Of a stretch of 64,000 nt of DNA, positions 8,600 to 18,518 are shown piece after piece (position 1 is the stretch's first letter; every line of letters starts with the position of its first letter). This DNA comes from Bacteroidota bacterium. Its GTDB lineage: Bacteria; Chloroflexota; Anaerolineae; Aggregatilineales; Phototrophicaceae. Location: the NCBI GenBank assembly GCA_027492915.1, contig JAPUDW010000219.1:1-64000 (forward strand). Reading direction: 5' to 3'. The notes below the pieces were generated by a model that was given only the letters and a program-made list of their open reading frames with translations, was not told the DNA's origin and ran no database searches. The translations under genes and the position numbers were made by a program.

Positions 8600-10030
8600 A
8601 TGATGCGTCATTACAGTTTGAGATACCTCCTATTTTTATACACGATGGATGTGCTGATTGTGTGCGGTACGTTGGCGCTGTCGTCGGCACTGCGCATCGG
8701 CATCGAGTTCGGCAAGCCGGGTGTACCAGAGGCATTCCTGACCCCGACTGTCTTGTACGGGATCGCCAGCGTCATCTGGTTATTCGCCCTCAGCCGCAGC
8801 AACGTCTACGGGCCGCGCCGCAGTCCAGAGGTATGGAGCGAACTCAAAAACATCATCATCGGGCATGGTATCGCCTCATTCATCTTCTTCGGCATTCTAT
8901 ATCTTTCCTATCGTGATTTTTCGCGTGTGCAAGCCGCTTACTTTATCGGTTTAGCGTTGGTAGGTTTAGTGATGTATCGCCTCGTTGGGCGTGTCGTTTA
9001 CCGCCGTTTCGGTCGGGCGTTGAGCGATGTACGGCGGGTGCTGGTCGTCGGAACGGATGCGAGCGCGGTCAATATCGCCGATACGGTAAGCCGCTACGAT
9101 TGGGCAGGGTTGTCATTCATGGGTTACGTCAGCGATCAACAGCACGTCACCCTGCTGGCGAAGGAACAGGATGGCGACATCTCCCCTTCCGCCGATACAC
9201 TGCCCTCGCCGATTCTGGGGCTGATTGACGACCTGCCGGAATTGGTTGCGGAACATCAGATCAACGAAGTCGTTATCCCGCTCAAGTGGTTCGACAACAC
9301 CACTTCCGAGCGTATTAGCAGTATCATGCGTGCCTTAGATGCTTATGCGGTAAACATTCGCCTCGCGCCGGATTATTCCGACCTCGCCTACTTCCAAGCC
9401 TCGGCGGAAGATTTCAGCGGCATCCCACTCATCGGCGTGCGTGAACGGGTGCTTTCGCCTGCCCAGCGCATTGCCAAGCGAGCATTTGACATCACCTTTT
9501 CAGGCGCGACTCTCATCCTCATCTCGCCGCTGCTGCTACTCATCGCGATTGCTATCCGGCTGGACAGCGCCGGCCCAATTATTTACCGTCAAAAGCGGGT
9601 GGGCGAATACGGTAAGCTTTTCACCATGTTCAAGTTCCGCTCGATGTTCGCGGACGCTGGCAACCCCAGCAGCGAATACAGCAAGCAGCGTTTTGACCCG
9701 CGAGTAACACGCGTGGGTCGTATCTTACGCCGTACCAGCCTCGACGAACTGCCGCAGTTCATGAACATCCTGCGCGGCGATATGAGTATCGTCGGGCCGC
9801 GACCAGAGATGCCGGGGTTGGTCAACCGTTATGAGTGGTGGCAGCGCAAACGGTTTGAAGTGCCGCAGGGATTAACCGGCTGGTGGCAAATCAATGGGCG
9901 TTCGGATAAGCCGATGCATATGCATACCGAGGATGACCTGTTTTACATCCGTCACTACTCGCTGTGGCTGGATGTACAAATCTGCTTCCGCACAATCTAT
10001 ACGATTATCGCCGGCAAAGGCGCGTTTTAA
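8600..10030 (+). CDS. Polyprenyl glycosylphosphotransferase (exopolysaccharide initiation)
   Basis: 476 aa. The N-terminal half has four or five membrane helices (residues 8-130) and a CoA-binding-like Rossmann domain ([15 protein letters not shown] at about 150). The C-terminal bacterial sugar transferase domain (about 290-476) has [13 protein letters not shown], the KFRSM motif, [11 protein letters not shown] and the [10 protein letters not shown] motif. It moves a sugar-1-phosphate from a nucleotide sugar to undecaprenyl phosphate at the inner membrane. The WecG-family gene is 118 bp upstream on the same strand, with a heptad repeat between. No polymerase or flippase is in view. Confidence 0.92.
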   Translation: MMRHYSLRYLLFLYTMDVLIVCGTLALSSALRIGIEFGKPGVPEAFLTPTVLYGIASVIWLFALSRSNVYGPRRSPEVWSELKNIIIGHGIASFIFFGILYLSYRDFSRVQAAYFIGLALVGLVMYRLVGRVVYRRFGRALSDVRRVLVVGTDASAVNIADTVSRYDWAGLSFMGYVSDQQHVTLLAKEQDGDISPSADTLPSPILGLIDDLPELVAEHQINEVVIPLKWFDNTTSERISSIMRALDAYAVNIRLAPDYSDLAYFQASAEDFSGIPLIGVRERVLSPAQRIAKRAFDITFSGATLILISPLLLLIAIAIRLDSAGPIIYRQKRVGEYGKLFTMFKFRSMFADAGNPSSEYSKQRFDPRVTRVGRILRRTSLDELPQFMNILRGDMSIVGPRPEMPGLVNRYEWWQRKRFEVPQGLTGWWQINGRSDKPMHMHTEDDLFYIRHYSLWLDVQICFRTIYTIIAGKGAF

Positions 10031-10097
10031 GAGAAAAGCTAAAGAGAATTTAAACGCATAGGTTACAAACAAATTTAGGAAAGATAAGAGGGTATAA

Positions 10098-10754
10098 ATG
10101 AGCGAAGTAATTCCTGTCTGGCGGCAAGCCATCAACGATGAGCAGCACCCATTAAACCGTGCGGCATGGATGCTTTTTAGTAAAAGTTTTAACTTGAAAT
10201 ACGCTCAGGAAGCCCTACTCCCGCAGCAAGATGAAGTGGTCGCCTTTTGCAACGGTATTCTAGACGACCGCAGCTTATACCCCGTCGAGGCGTTGGGCGG
10301 CGGGAACGCGCCTGTTCACGCCATCGAACTGCTCAGCGCGTGGAAGGTTGAAACTGCCATGCCCCGCTTGCTCGAGATTTTAGAAGAAGAGGATTGGGAT
10401 ACTGTTGTCTATGGCACAGCAGCCGATTCCATAGCGGTTTATGGTGAAGCCCTCGTCGAGCCGCTGCTGGAAATGGCAACCCGCAAAACCGGCGACGAGC
10501 AGTTAGTGGCAATTGCCGGAACACTCGCCGATGCTGCCCCCGGTGACCCGCGCGCAGTTGAGTTTGTGAAGAAGATTTACGACAGCCGCAAGGAAGATTT
10601 CGAGATCACATACATGTCTGAAAACGTGTTGGTGGCCGACCCCGAAGGCGGCCCCGCTTGGCTGCGCGAACGCCTACGCACGCGCAAATACAGTAAGGAA
10701 ACGCGCAAGCAAATTGAGAGAAACATCGCTGATAAACTGGCAGGCAAATTTTAG
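10098..10754 (+). CDS. HEAT-like repeat protein
   Basis: 218 aa and mostly helical, with HEAT-like pairs such as APVHAIELLSAWKVETAMPRLLEILEEE, DTVVYGTAADSIAVYGEALVEPLLEMA and LVAIAGTLADAAPGDPRAVEFVKKI. No signal peptide and no enzyme motif, so probably a cytoplasmic protein-interaction scaffold. It follows the glycosylphosphotransferase by 67 nt, and co-transcription is possible. Confidence 0.7.
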   Translation: MSEVIPVWRQAINDEQHPLNRAAWMLFSKSFNLKYAQEALLPQQDEVVAFCNGILDDRSLYPVEALGGGNAPVHAIELLSAWKVETAMPRLLEILEEEDWDTVVYGTAADSIAVYGEALVEPLLEMATRKTGDEQLVAIAGTLADAAPGDPRAVEFVKKIYDSRKEDFEITYMSENVLVADPEGGPAWLRERLRTRKYSKETRKQIERNIADKLAGKF

Positions 10755-10788
10755 GGCAAAATCGCTATGCAGGCATAACCGCAGCGCG

Positions 10789-11367
10789 TCATTGTTTAGC
10801 CGTCTGGCGCAGCGCCTCGCCCTGCTTAACAAGTTCGTCAATCGTGGGGTCGTCCCCCGCATACTTGCTGTAGTAAGCGTAACGAATGATCCCACCGCGA
10901 TCAATGATGAACGTGCCGGGGAGCATGTGGGCATCGCCGGTTGCTGAACCCTGCGTATGACCATCCAGCATCGCTTTAGCGCTGGCCTTCAACACGTTAA
11001 AGCCATTGACCGCAAGTTCGCCCAGCGTCCCCTGCCGCAAGCCCCAAGCATAATAACCATCGTTGCCCGTGTCGGCAAAACAAGTTAAATGCGGAGCAAG
11101 CTTGCCACAGTAACGCTCGGCATGTTTCGGCTCGCCCAAACCGAGCGCTAATAGTTGGAAACCGGCAGCAGTGAGTTGGTCACGGTGCTGCTCAAGTTCT
11201 GCCAAACGGTGCCGACAGTGTATGCAGCCGAAGTGCCGTAGGAAGCTCATCAACGTCAAGCCGTTCTGCCAAAAAGTGCTGAGTTGAACACGCTGCCCGT
11301 TCGTATCCAGCAGGCTGATGTCCGGTGCTTTGTCGCCCAATTTGAGGTGCGGTGCAATCGTCGTCAT
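10789..11367 (-). CDS. Peroxiredoxin-like AhpC/TSA family protein
   Basis: 192 aa with a thioredoxin fold: LGDKAPDISLLDTNGQRVQLS opens it, followed by SFLRHFGCIHCRHRLAEL, a C-x-x-C in the position of the peroxidatic Cys (residues about 50-53). LPGTFIIDRGGIIRYAYYSKYAGD is the conserved cis-Pro and strand region. It resembles the PRX-like2/SelL-related subgroup, a putative thiol reductase or peroxidase. It is 18 nt downstream of the TspO-like gene on the same strand, so they probably form a pair. Confidence 0.82.
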   Translation of the reverse strand: MTTIAPHLKLGDKAPDISLLDTNGQRVQLSTFWQNGLTLMSFLRHFGCIHCRHRLAELEQHRDQLTAAGFQLLALGLGEPKHAERYCGKLAPHLTCFADTGNDGYYAWGLRQGTLGELAVNGFNVLKASAKAMLDGHTQGSATGDAHMLPGTFIIDRGGIIRYAYYSKYAGDDPTIDELVKQGEALRQTAKQ

Positions 11368-11385
11368 GTTCTATCCTTTAATGAG

Positions 11386-12177
11386 TTATGAGCCACGAGC
11401 GGGTGTCAAGCGGGTCGGGTTACTTCCGCCATCACGGTTGAGCAAGCGCCACAACAGAGCTAATGCGATGACCGCCGCTACCACGCCAGCCGTCCCAGCG
11501 ACCAACGGCGCACCCGACTGCTTGATAATGATACCCACCAGCGCCCACAACAGTACAGCCGTATAAGCCACATCACGGCGGGTGATGATAATCGTCAGCG
11601 TAATCACCGCCGCGACGACCAACATGACCGCCGCCCATACTTCACCGCTGATGCCGAAGCCGTTCCAACCGGCATCAAAGAGAACATAGCTGGCATTCGC
11701 AACGGTCGCAACCGTAATCCACCCTAAATAGGTGCTAAATGGAATCTGAATGCACCAGTGATCGGCGCGGCTGACGGTTCCCTGCCCGACCCTAACCCGC
11801 GTGTAAATGATGAGCAGCGAGGCCAACAGCACCAACATGGCGACCATACTCAAGGCGAACAGGTTGTAGTGAAAGAGAACTAACCATGTACCGTTGGCAA
11901 GACAGCTTAGCGCGAACCAGTAACCCATCTTCCGCAAGAAAGTGTTTTCGCGCTGCGAAGGTAATGCCTGATAAACGACAAATATGATGAGCAGCACATA
12001 GATGATGCCCCACACGCCGAACACGTAATTGGCAGGTACGAAGAAAATCGGCAGACGGTTGGAAATTTCGGCGGAGGTTTGCCCATTGAGGGGGATGGCT
12101 TCCGAAGCGCCGTTCATAACCAGCATAAAAACCAGCGCGACGATATTCATGAATTGCCGGATGATATCGCGGTTCAT
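11386..12177 (-). CDS. TspO/MBR-like tryptophan-rich membrane protein
   Basis: 263 aa with about seven hydrophobic segments. The motif FVPANYVFGVWGIIYVLL near residue 45 and the NGTWLVLFHYN region match the TspO/MBR (tryptophan-rich sensory protein) pattern in its longer form. TspO proteins bind porphyrins and affect tetrapyrrole and stress metabolism. The linked peroxiredoxin-like gene fits a redox-stress role. Substrate unknown. Confidence 0.75.
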   Translation of the reverse strand: MNRDIIRQFMNIVALVFMLVMNGASEAIPLNGQTSAEISNRLPIFFVPANYVFGVWGIIYVLLIIFVVYQALPSQRENTFLRKMGYWFALSCLANGTWLVLFHYNLFALSMVAMLVLLASLLIIYTRVRVGQGTVSRADHWCIQIPFSTYLGWITVATVANASYVLFDAGWNGFGISGEVWAAVMLVVAAVITLTIIITRRDVAYTAVLLWALVGIIIKQSGAPLVAGTAGVVAAVIALALLWRLLNRDGGSNPTRLTPARGS

Positions 12178-12261
12178 AGTCGATCCTTGTCAGCTTATGT
12201 CCAAGTATTGACCTAACGATATTTAGGTAGAATGAGGGTGTTGTAAAGTTTAGGTAAGAAC

Positions 12262-12288
12262 GCGGTGAGGGGCGCACCCTCTCACCGC
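12262..12288. terminator. Strong hairpin after the FGE-like gene
   Basis: GCGGTGAG pairs with CTCACCGC, extended by GGG/CCC inside. It lies just past the 3' end of the minus-strand gene at 12301. There is no clear U-tract, so it may stabilise or process the RNA rather than terminate transcription. Confidence 0.45.
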
Positions 12289-12300
12289 TTATGGATAGGA

Positions 12301-13590
12301 TTACCCTGCTGCGGTTGCCTCGGTCGTGGTTTCGGGGGCAGCGGTGGACGAAGGCGCGAGTGTTGGTATTGGGGGCAGGGTTGCTTGTGCGTTCGGCAGA
12401 GCAGTCGCGGCAAATGTCGGGCTGATCGTCGGTAGTACGGCGGGCGCGTCGTCAGCGCAGCGGAAGCCAATCCATGAACCGGTTTCCTGCGGTGCCAAAC
12501 TCTGGCGATGGACAGCACGGGCGAAGAACGGCTTGGAATCCCATGAACCGCCGCGAATGACCTTTTCCGTGCCGACTGTTGGGCCAAGGGGATTCTCACC
12601 ACTGGCATCCGGTAAGGTGTAGTATGTCGGATCGTACCAGTCACTCACCCACTCCGCGACGTTACCAGCCATATCAAACATGCCAAAAGGACTAAAGCCG
12701 CTGGGATAACGACCCACTGGTAAGGGTCCAACCTCGGTCGTCGCGGGGATGCTGGTACGGGCGCTCAGCGGGTCCCACGTATTCCCCCACGGATAGATGC
12801 GCCCATCGGTACCGCGTGCCGCATATTCCCATTCAGCCTCAGTCGGCAAACGACCGCCTGCCGCTTCGCAAAAAGCTTTCGCGCCATACCATGTGACCTT
12901 GTACATGGGCAGGTTACCACCAATATTGGTATAGGTAGTACCGTCAAACTCGATCAGCGCCGTTTCATCCTCAGTGCGGGTGAAGGCGCAGGCATTACCT
13001 TCACAGCCGCTTAAATGGCTGTTCGCGCCTAACGTGTTCAGAAAAGCGGTGTATTGGCTGGACGTTACTTCATAACGCTGGATTTGAAACGGCGCGAGAC
13101 TAACAACATGAACCGGCAGCGAATCAGATGCCATATCAACAGTACAGTTCCCCTGCTCGGCGACTACGCATTGGTTAACCGCAGCAGCTACTTCAGCAGA
13201 GGTGGTTCCCATCTCGAAACCTTCGACAGCCGGAATAAACACCATTTCCGACACGGTTAAACCCAACGGATCGAAAGTCACTACAGGTGAAGCTGTTGGA
13301 AGTGGGTTATCGGTTGCCCCAAACTGTGTCGGGGTTGCCATCAGTGTTGCGGTTGAAACCGGCACCACCGCCGTAGCCGTTTGGGCAAGGGCGAAAGCTG
13401 CATCGACGGTGACGTTCAATTCACCAAAAGCTGAGTATGCCTGTGTCGCTTCAAATCGCTGCTGTACAAAGGATTCAATAGTGGCGGCGTTAGCAGTTGG
13501 AACCGATTGAGCCACAGAGGGTACGACCGATGGCAGGCTCACCAGCCCAAGCAGTACGACCAATCCACACCCGATGATTCGCTTATGCAT
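12301..13590 (-). CDS. Exported formylglycine-generating-enzyme (SUMF1) family protein
   Basis: 429 aa from the ATG at 13590, chosen because AAGGAG precedes it with good spacing. Residues 1-30 are a signal peptide. Residues 105-390 are an FGE-sulfatase domain: MVFIPAVEGFEMG opens it, then FQIQRYEVTSSQYTAFL, VTWYGAKAFCEAAGGRLPTEAEWEYAARG, YPWGN, AGNVAEWVSDWY and VIRGGSWDSKPFFARAVHR...GFRCA. The tail is a Thr/Pro/Ala-rich low-complexity region. Many members are not sulfatase activators but C-type-lectin-fold proteins (EgtB-like, GldJ-like), and no sulfatase gene is nearby. An extracytoplasmic role is clear, the chemistry is not. Confidence 0.88.
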   Translation of the reverse strand: MHKRIIGCGLVVLLGLVSLPSVVPSVAQSVPTANAATIESFVQQRFEATQAYSAFGELNVTVDAAFALAQTATAVVPVSTATLMATPTQFGATDNPLPTASPVVTFDPLGLTVSEMVFIPAVEGFEMGTTSAEVAAAVNQCVVAEQGNCTVDMASDSLPVHVVSLAPFQIQRYEVTSSQYTAFLNTLGANSHLSGCEGNACAFTRTEDETALIEFDGTTYTNIGGNLPMYKVTWYGAKAFCEAAGGRLPTEAEWEYAARGTDGRIYPWGNTWDPLSARTSIPATTEVGPLPVGRYPSGFSPFGMFDMAGNVAEWVSDWYDPTYYTLPDASGENPLGPTVGTEKVIRGGSWDSKPFFARAVHRQSLAPQETGSWIGFRCADDAPAVLPTISPTFAATALPNAQATLPPIPTLAPSSTAAPETTTEATAAG

Positions 13591-13843
13591 GACATTTCTC
13601 CTTAGCTTGTGAACTGTCAATAACAGGCGATTATACGTGCGCAACAGCCTCGAACAATGCTGCGGAGGCTAAACGTAGGGCAGCGCTCGCATCAATTATG
13701 ATTCCAACTTTCCAGTTTACGGTAGGCGAATTGCCTGAATGGATGGTAAAGTGAGGCTGAAGGCTAAATGAGGCTCTAACAACATTTTCGGAATGTGCCC
13801 CTTTGCCTGCCGTTCTTGATGCTCTTACAAAGGATGATCATTC

Positions 13844-14650
13844 GTGAACTGGCTTAAAGCCCTCTTCCACACTGAAAAACCCATTATCGCAATGTGCCAC
13901 CTGAAGGCGATGCCCGGCGACCCCGGTTATGATCCACAGGGCGGCATGGAAGCCGTTGTCGATTCGGCACGGACAAACCTACTGGCGCTGCAAGCCGGTG
14001 GCGTGGATGCTATCATGTTTTCCAACGAGGCCAGCCTACCGTATCTGACCAAAGTCGAAACGATTACAACCGCCTGCATGGCACGGGTCATTACCGAGCT
14101 GCGCCCAGAAATCCGTGTGCCATTCGGGGTGAACGTGCTGTGGGACCCTGCTGCCTCGATTGATTTGGCAGTCGCGACGGGTGGGCAATTCGTGCGCGAA
14201 ATTTTCACCGGCGTATATGCCAGTGATTACGGCATGTGGAACACTGACTGCGGCGCGGTCATCCGTCATCAGCACGCCGTACATGGTCAGCACGTCAAAC
14301 TACTTTTTAACATCGTCCCTGAATCAGCGGTCTACATGGCCGAACGACATATTGTTGACATTGCTAAATCGACCGTATTTGTATCGAAGCCGGATGCGCT
14401 TTGTGTGTCCGGCATCACCGCCGGTGCAGAAGCCTCGCTGGATACGCTGCGGCAGGTGAAAGCCGCCGTACCAGAAACCGTGGTATTGGCGAATACCGGT
14501 GTTCGCCTCTCAAATGTGGATGAAATGCTATCGGTAGCGGATGGTGCCATTGTTGGCACGACCTTTAAACAGGACGGCTACATCTGGAATGATGTGGATA
14601 GTGACCGCGTTAAAGCGTTTATGGACAAAGTTCAAGCACTGCGAGGGTAA
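13844..14650 (+). CDS. BtpA/SgcQ family TIM-barrel protein
   Basis: 268 aa from a GTG start preceded by AAAGGATG. Family phrases: IAMCHLKAMPGDPGYDPQGG at about 15-34, GGVDAIMFSNE, FGVNVLWDP, FVREIFTGVYASDYGMW, VLANTGVRLSNVDEML and DGAIVGTTFKQDG. BtpA is linked to photosystem I assembly in cyanobacteria, while SgcQ relatives occur in sugar operons. Here the gene lies 5 nt before a glycosidase and upstream of a transporter, so a sugar-metabolic role is more likely. Enzymatic function unproven. Confidence 0.88.
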   Translation: MNWLKALFHTEKPIIAMCHLKAMPGDPGYDPQGGMEAVVDSARTNLLALQAGGVDAIMFSNEASLPYLTKVETITTACMARVITELRPEIRVPFGVNVLWDPAASIDLAVATGGQFVREIFTGVYASDYGMWNTDCGAVIRHQHAVHGQHVKLLFNIVPESAVYMAERHIVDIAKSTVFVSKPDALCVSGITAGAEASLDTLRQVKAAVPETVVLANTGVRLSNVDEMLSVADGAIVGTTFKQDGYIWNDVDSDRVKAFMDKVQALRG

Positions 14651-14655
14651 CGCTG

Positions 14656-15864
14656 TTGGTCAAGCAATTATTGCAGCGAACCAAACGCCTCCCGATGCTC
14701 ACATTCATGCCGCTGCTGGCGTTTTTCGGCGCAGCGTATGCCCCTACCCCGCAAGATACGCTGCGCGTGGTTGGTTATTATTCGTCATGGGCGATCTACG
14801 CGCCGCAGTATGACGTGACCCAAATTCCGGCGGCAGAACTGACTCATTTGAATTACGCCTTCGCTACTATTTCGGATACCGGTGAATGTGCGCTGGGCGA
14901 TGAATACGCCGACACCCAATACCCGTATGCGGATGGTTCAAGCGGCAATTTTGGTGCGCTCGTCAGCTTGAAGGCGATAAACCCAAACCTGCGAACGCTG
15001 ATCTCGATTGGCGGCTACACATGGTCGGGGCGCTTTTCGGATGTCGCGGCAACGGCTGAGGCACGCCAGCATTTCGCCGAGTCCTGTGTACATTTTATGC
15101 TCGACCACGGTTTCGATGGACTGGACATCGACTGGGAGTTTCCAGTCGGCGGTGGCGCGGCTGGCAACATTGAACGGCCTGAGGACGGCGAAAACTTCGT
15201 CCTGCTCTTGCAAGCGCTGCGTGAGCAACTCTCGACACTGAGCAACCCGCAGGGCAAACCCTACTTGCTCACGATTGCTGCCGGAAACGACAGCGCTCAA
15301 TTAGCTTTAGATTGGGCGCGTATTCACCCACTGCTCGACTGGATCAACGTCATGACCTACGACATGCATGGTATGCAGGACGGCACGACCGGCCTCAACG
15401 CACCGCTGTATGCCAACCCCAGCCAGCCGAACAAACCCAGTATCGACCGCTCTATAACCGATTTGCTGGCGTTCAACATTCCTCCAGATAAGTTAGTACT
15501 GGGTGTGCCGTTTTACGGTGTCGGTTGGTCGGGCGTAGGCAGCGTGAATGCCGGGCTTTACCAACCCTTTACACGTTTAGCCGATGGGTCACTTGGCCTA
15601 GGCTATTTTGACTATGATGGTGTAAGCTCCCTACCATCAGGTTACGCCACTTATTGGGATGAAGCTTCCCGTGCGCCGTGGTTGTATGACCCTGCATCCG
15701 GCACATTCATCAGTTTCGAAAATGGCGACTCGTTGACAGCGAAGGCTGCCTATGTGAAAACACACGGGCTAGGCGGTGTCATGATTTGGGAACTGAGTAT
15801 GGATGATGACGACCATACCCTGATGAATGCGCTGGTGGCCGCGCTGTATGAGGTCAATGCCTAA
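14656..15864 (+). CDS. Glycoside hydrolase family 18 (chitinase-like), exported
   Basis: 402 aa from a TTG at 14656; an ATG at 14695 is the alternative, and either leaves a hydrophobic leader ending near AAYA. The GH18 barrel shows LRVVGYYSSWAIYAP, LISIGGYTWSGRF, the catalytic DGLDIDWEF (D-x-x-D-x-D-x-E, with Glu as the acid), INVMTYDMHG, GVPFYGVGW and the final GGVMIWELSMDDD. It probably hydrolyses beta-1,4-N-acetylglucosamine polymers outside the membrane. BtpA immediately upstream and the MFS transporter downstream suggest a small saccharide-use cluster. Confidence 0.92.
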   Translation: MVKQLLQRTKRLPMLTFMPLLAFFGAAYAPTPQDTLRVVGYYSSWAIYAPQYDVTQIPAAELTHLNYAFATISDTGECALGDEYADTQYPYADGSSGNFGALVSLKAINPNLRTLISIGGYTWSGRFSDVAATAEARQHFAESCVHFMLDHGFDGLDIDWEFPVGGGAAGNIERPEDGENFVLLLQALREQLSTLSNPQGKPYLLTIAAGNDSAQLALDWARIHPLLDWINVMTYDMHGMQDGTTGLNAPLYANPSQPNKPSIDRSITDLLAFNIPPDKLVLGVPFYGVGWSGVGSVNAGLYQPFTRLADGSLGLGYFDYDGVSSLPSGYATYWDEASRAPWLYDPASGTFISFENGDSLTAKAAYVKTHGLGGVMIWELSMDDDDHTLMNALVAALYEVNA

Positions 15865-15947
15865 TTAGCCCAAAATGCCAGCACATTTTTGAAGCTGCGC
15901 TAAAATTAAGAAACGTCTATCTTTTCACTAAAGAACGCTGAACGCTT

Positions 15948-18188
15948 ATGACGACAACAACACTAACCACTACTGAAAAAATTCGCCGTCTAAAGTGGAA
16001 TACGGCACTTGGCGCGACCAATAACGTATTTGCTCAATTAACGTTTTTTGGGCCTGCCTTCGTCCTGTTCCTAAACGAACTTCAAATGACCAACACCGAG
16101 ATCGGTTTTTTGCTATCGCTTATCCCATTCACCGGTTTGGTCGCACTATTTGTTGCACCAGCGGCGGCGAGAACCGGTTATAAGCGAACGTATGTTACTT
16201 TTTTTGGTATCCGAAAACTTTTCACCGCAGGGTTTTTGCTTGTTCCGTTCGTAATGCATCAGTTTGGGACAAGCGGCGTGCTGTTATATGTGACGATTAT
16301 GATGGGCGGATTTGCCATCTCCCGTTCGGTTTCAGAAACCGCATACTTCCCGTGGGCGCAGGAGTTTATACCGAATACCATTCGGGGGCGCTATACCTCA
16401 ATCAACGATATTATGTCGCGCTTTACGGGTATCGCCTCGATTGCGCTAGCCAGTATTATCCTCGGTTTATCCGCTGGCCTTGACCGCTTCATGCTCATGT
16501 TCGTTATTGCGCTGGTATTTGGCGGCATCTCGGTATGGTGTGCCACACATATTCCGGGCGGCGCACCGATGCGCGAAAGCGGCGGCGCGGGTGATATGTC
16601 TTACAAGCACATGCTGAACGTGCTGAAAGATCAAAACTTTATCACCTATATGGCAGGATTAATCGTCCTCATTATCGCTGTTACACCGATGGGGTCATTT
16701 CTACCGCTCTACATGACCGAGCAAATCGGTTTATCAGACAGTTTAGTCGTGCTGCTGCAAATCGGTCTACTGGTCGGCGGGTTGTCATCAACTTATCTAT
16801 TTGGCTGGGCGGCTGACCGTTACGGCAGCAAGCCGGTCATGATGGTCGGCTTGTACGTCAAAATCTTCCTACCGCTGGCATGGATGTTGATGCCTCGCCA
16901 CTCACCCTTGAGTTTACCCGCCGCGCTCCTCATCGCGCTCGTCAACGGCGCTTCGGACATCGCGTGGGCGATTGGCTCCGGCCGACTACTGTATGTGAAG
17001 GTTGTTCCGGTCGAAAAACGCGGTGAGTACATGGCCGTATATTACGCGGCGGTCGGCTTAATCGGTGGTCTCAGCCAGTTCGGTGGCGGTGGTGCGTTAG
17101 ACCTGACTCGCGGCCTTTCCGGTCAATTCCTGTTTTTCACAATTGACCCCTTCTTTCCACTGTTCGTCTTTGGCATTGTTCTCACTGCCGTCTCTGTTTA
17201 CCTATTTAGTCGTGTACAAGCGGATAGCAACGTCAGCGTTGGCGACTTCGCAGCGCTATTCGTTCACGGTAATCCGGTAGGGGCGCTGGAAACACTGGTT
17301 CGTTACTACCGCGCCCGTGACGAAAAAGAAACCGTCGCCGTCACCGAACGAATGGCGAAAAACAAAAGCCCGCTAGCGGTGGATGAACTGCTCGAAGCAC
17401 TCAAAGACCCCCGATTTAATGTGCGTTTCGAAGCTATTATTTCGATTGCCCACATGGATTCTGACCCGCGTTTAGTACGCGCGCTGAGTGAATTTGTCGA
17501 GGGTACAGAACTCTCGCTCAGTGTCATCGCTGCATGGGCGCTGGGACGCATTGGTGATAAGTCTGCTATTAGTTCACTACGGCATGGATTGGAATCGCCC
17601 TATCGTTCGATCCAAGCGCATTCGGCAAGGGCACTTGGTACCTTAGGCGATGATGAAACCGCAGCGCTGCTGCTTGAACGCCTAAAAACCGAAGAAGATC
17701 GCGGGCTGCGCATCGCCTATTCGTCAGCGCTTGGCAATCTGCGGGTTATTGATGCCATGCCGACTCTCTTCGAAATATTAGAACATACCGGAAATGAAGG
17801 GGCGCGCCTAGAATTAGCATTGGCGCTGGCGCGTATCGTCGGACATGAACATCATTTCATCCGCCTCATCCGTGAAATGCGCCACGATAAAGGCACTGCC
17901 CTTTCGCAGATGGTGAGCGTGATCCAACGGCGCTTACGATTGGAAGATACCCAGACTAACCAACTCATGACGACCACCGCCGAAGCCTTCGCCATGAACA
18001 ACCACGAAGAAGGTATCGCGCTGCTCACTCAGGTCATCACTAAATTGCCGCCAGAACTGCACACGCCCGAAAGCCGCATCATTATGCTGGAATGCGCTAA
18101 ACAGCTTGAAACCTGCAAAACCGACCACGCTGAATACCTCATTCTGGCACTGCACGCGATGGGTGTTGGCGTGAAGGAAAACGACTAA
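15948..18188 (+). CDS. MFS transporter fused to C-terminal HEAT repeats
   Basis: 746 aa. Residues 1 to about 430 are a 12-helix MFS permease: two halves, with DRYGSKPVMMVG matching the loop motif of the second half and ASDIAWAIGSGRLLYVKVVP in helix 10. Residues about 440-746 are soluble and made of HEAT-like helical pairs (LDELLEALKDPRFNVRFEAI, LSVIAAWALGRIGDKSAISSL, IQAHSARALGTLGDDETAALL). The frame is continuous with no internal start. HEAT domains usually bind proteins, so the tail may recruit or gate. Downstream of BtpA and GH18, it is a candidate importer of their products. Confidence 0.85.
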   Translation: MTTTTLTTTEKIRRLKWNTALGATNNVFAQLTFFGPAFVLFLNELQMTNTEIGFLLSLIPFTGLVALFVAPAAARTGYKRTYVTFFGIRKLFTAGFLLVPFVMHQFGTSGVLLYVTIMMGGFAISRSVSETAYFPWAQEFIPNTIRGRYTSINDIMSRFTGIASIALASIILGLSAGLDRFMLMFVIALVFGGISVWCATHIPGGAPMRESGGAGDMSYKHMLNVLKDQNFITYMAGLIVLIIAVTPMGSFLPLYMTEQIGLSDSLVVLLQIGLLVGGLSSTYLFGWAADRYGSKPVMMVGLYVKIFLPLAWMLMPRHSPLSLPAALLIALVNGASDIAWAIGSGRLLYVKVVPVEKRGEYMAVYYAAVGLIGGLSQFGGGGALDLTRGLSGQFLFFTIDPFFPLFVFGIVLTAVSVYLFSRVQADSNVSVGDFAALFVHGNPVGALETLVRYYRARDEKETVAVTERMAKNKSPLAVDELLEALKDPRFNVRFEAIISIAHMDSDPRLVRALSEFVEGTELSLSVIAAWALGRIGDKSAISSLRHGLESPYRSIQAHSARALGTLGDDETAALLLERLKTEEDRGLRIAYSSALGNLRVIDAMPTLFEILEHTGNEGARLELALALARIVGHEHHFIRLIREMRHDKGTALSQMVSVIQRRLRLEDTQTNQLMTTTAEAFAMNNHEEGIALLTQVITKLPPELHTPESRIIMLECAKQLETCKTDHAEYLILALHAMGVGVKEND

Positions 18189-18409
18189 CAGGCTAACCCG
18201 TGTTCAAAATGCAGGTAGATCCGCATTAAATGCTGCGGATACTGATCCTCGGAGAGATGGTATCGGGCAGCAGTTCATGCAGGCGTTCGCCAACTTCGAT
18301 TGGAACCCATTCGTCATCATAATATCCCCGCGCAAATCATCGCTGGCATGTTGATAATGCTCATTTGCGCGGCGGTAATCGGCTCAGCGTGTACATCAAC
18401 AGCAGCCAT
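18185..18409 (-). pseudogene. Alpha/beta-hydrolase C-terminal remnant
   Basis: On the minus strand, three frames together spell the C-terminal third of a hydrolase: AEPITAAQMSIINMPAMICAG, then YYDDEWVPIEVGERLHELLPDT (the nucleophile-fold 'D-xx-VP' acid loop), then EDQYPQHLMRIYLHFEHG before a stop at 18185. At least two frameshifts separate them, and the 5' part with the catalytic Ser is absent. Its stop overlaps the end of the MFS gene. Decayed gene, function lost. Confidence 0.6.
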
Positions 18410-18518
18410 TTCTATCGTATTTCGACGATCTAGCCCTTTGCCATTACACTCTTAATTTATTTTTTTATCGAATAGCATACAATGATCATAAATACTTAAA
18501 GCATTTTTAAGAGGTGTT

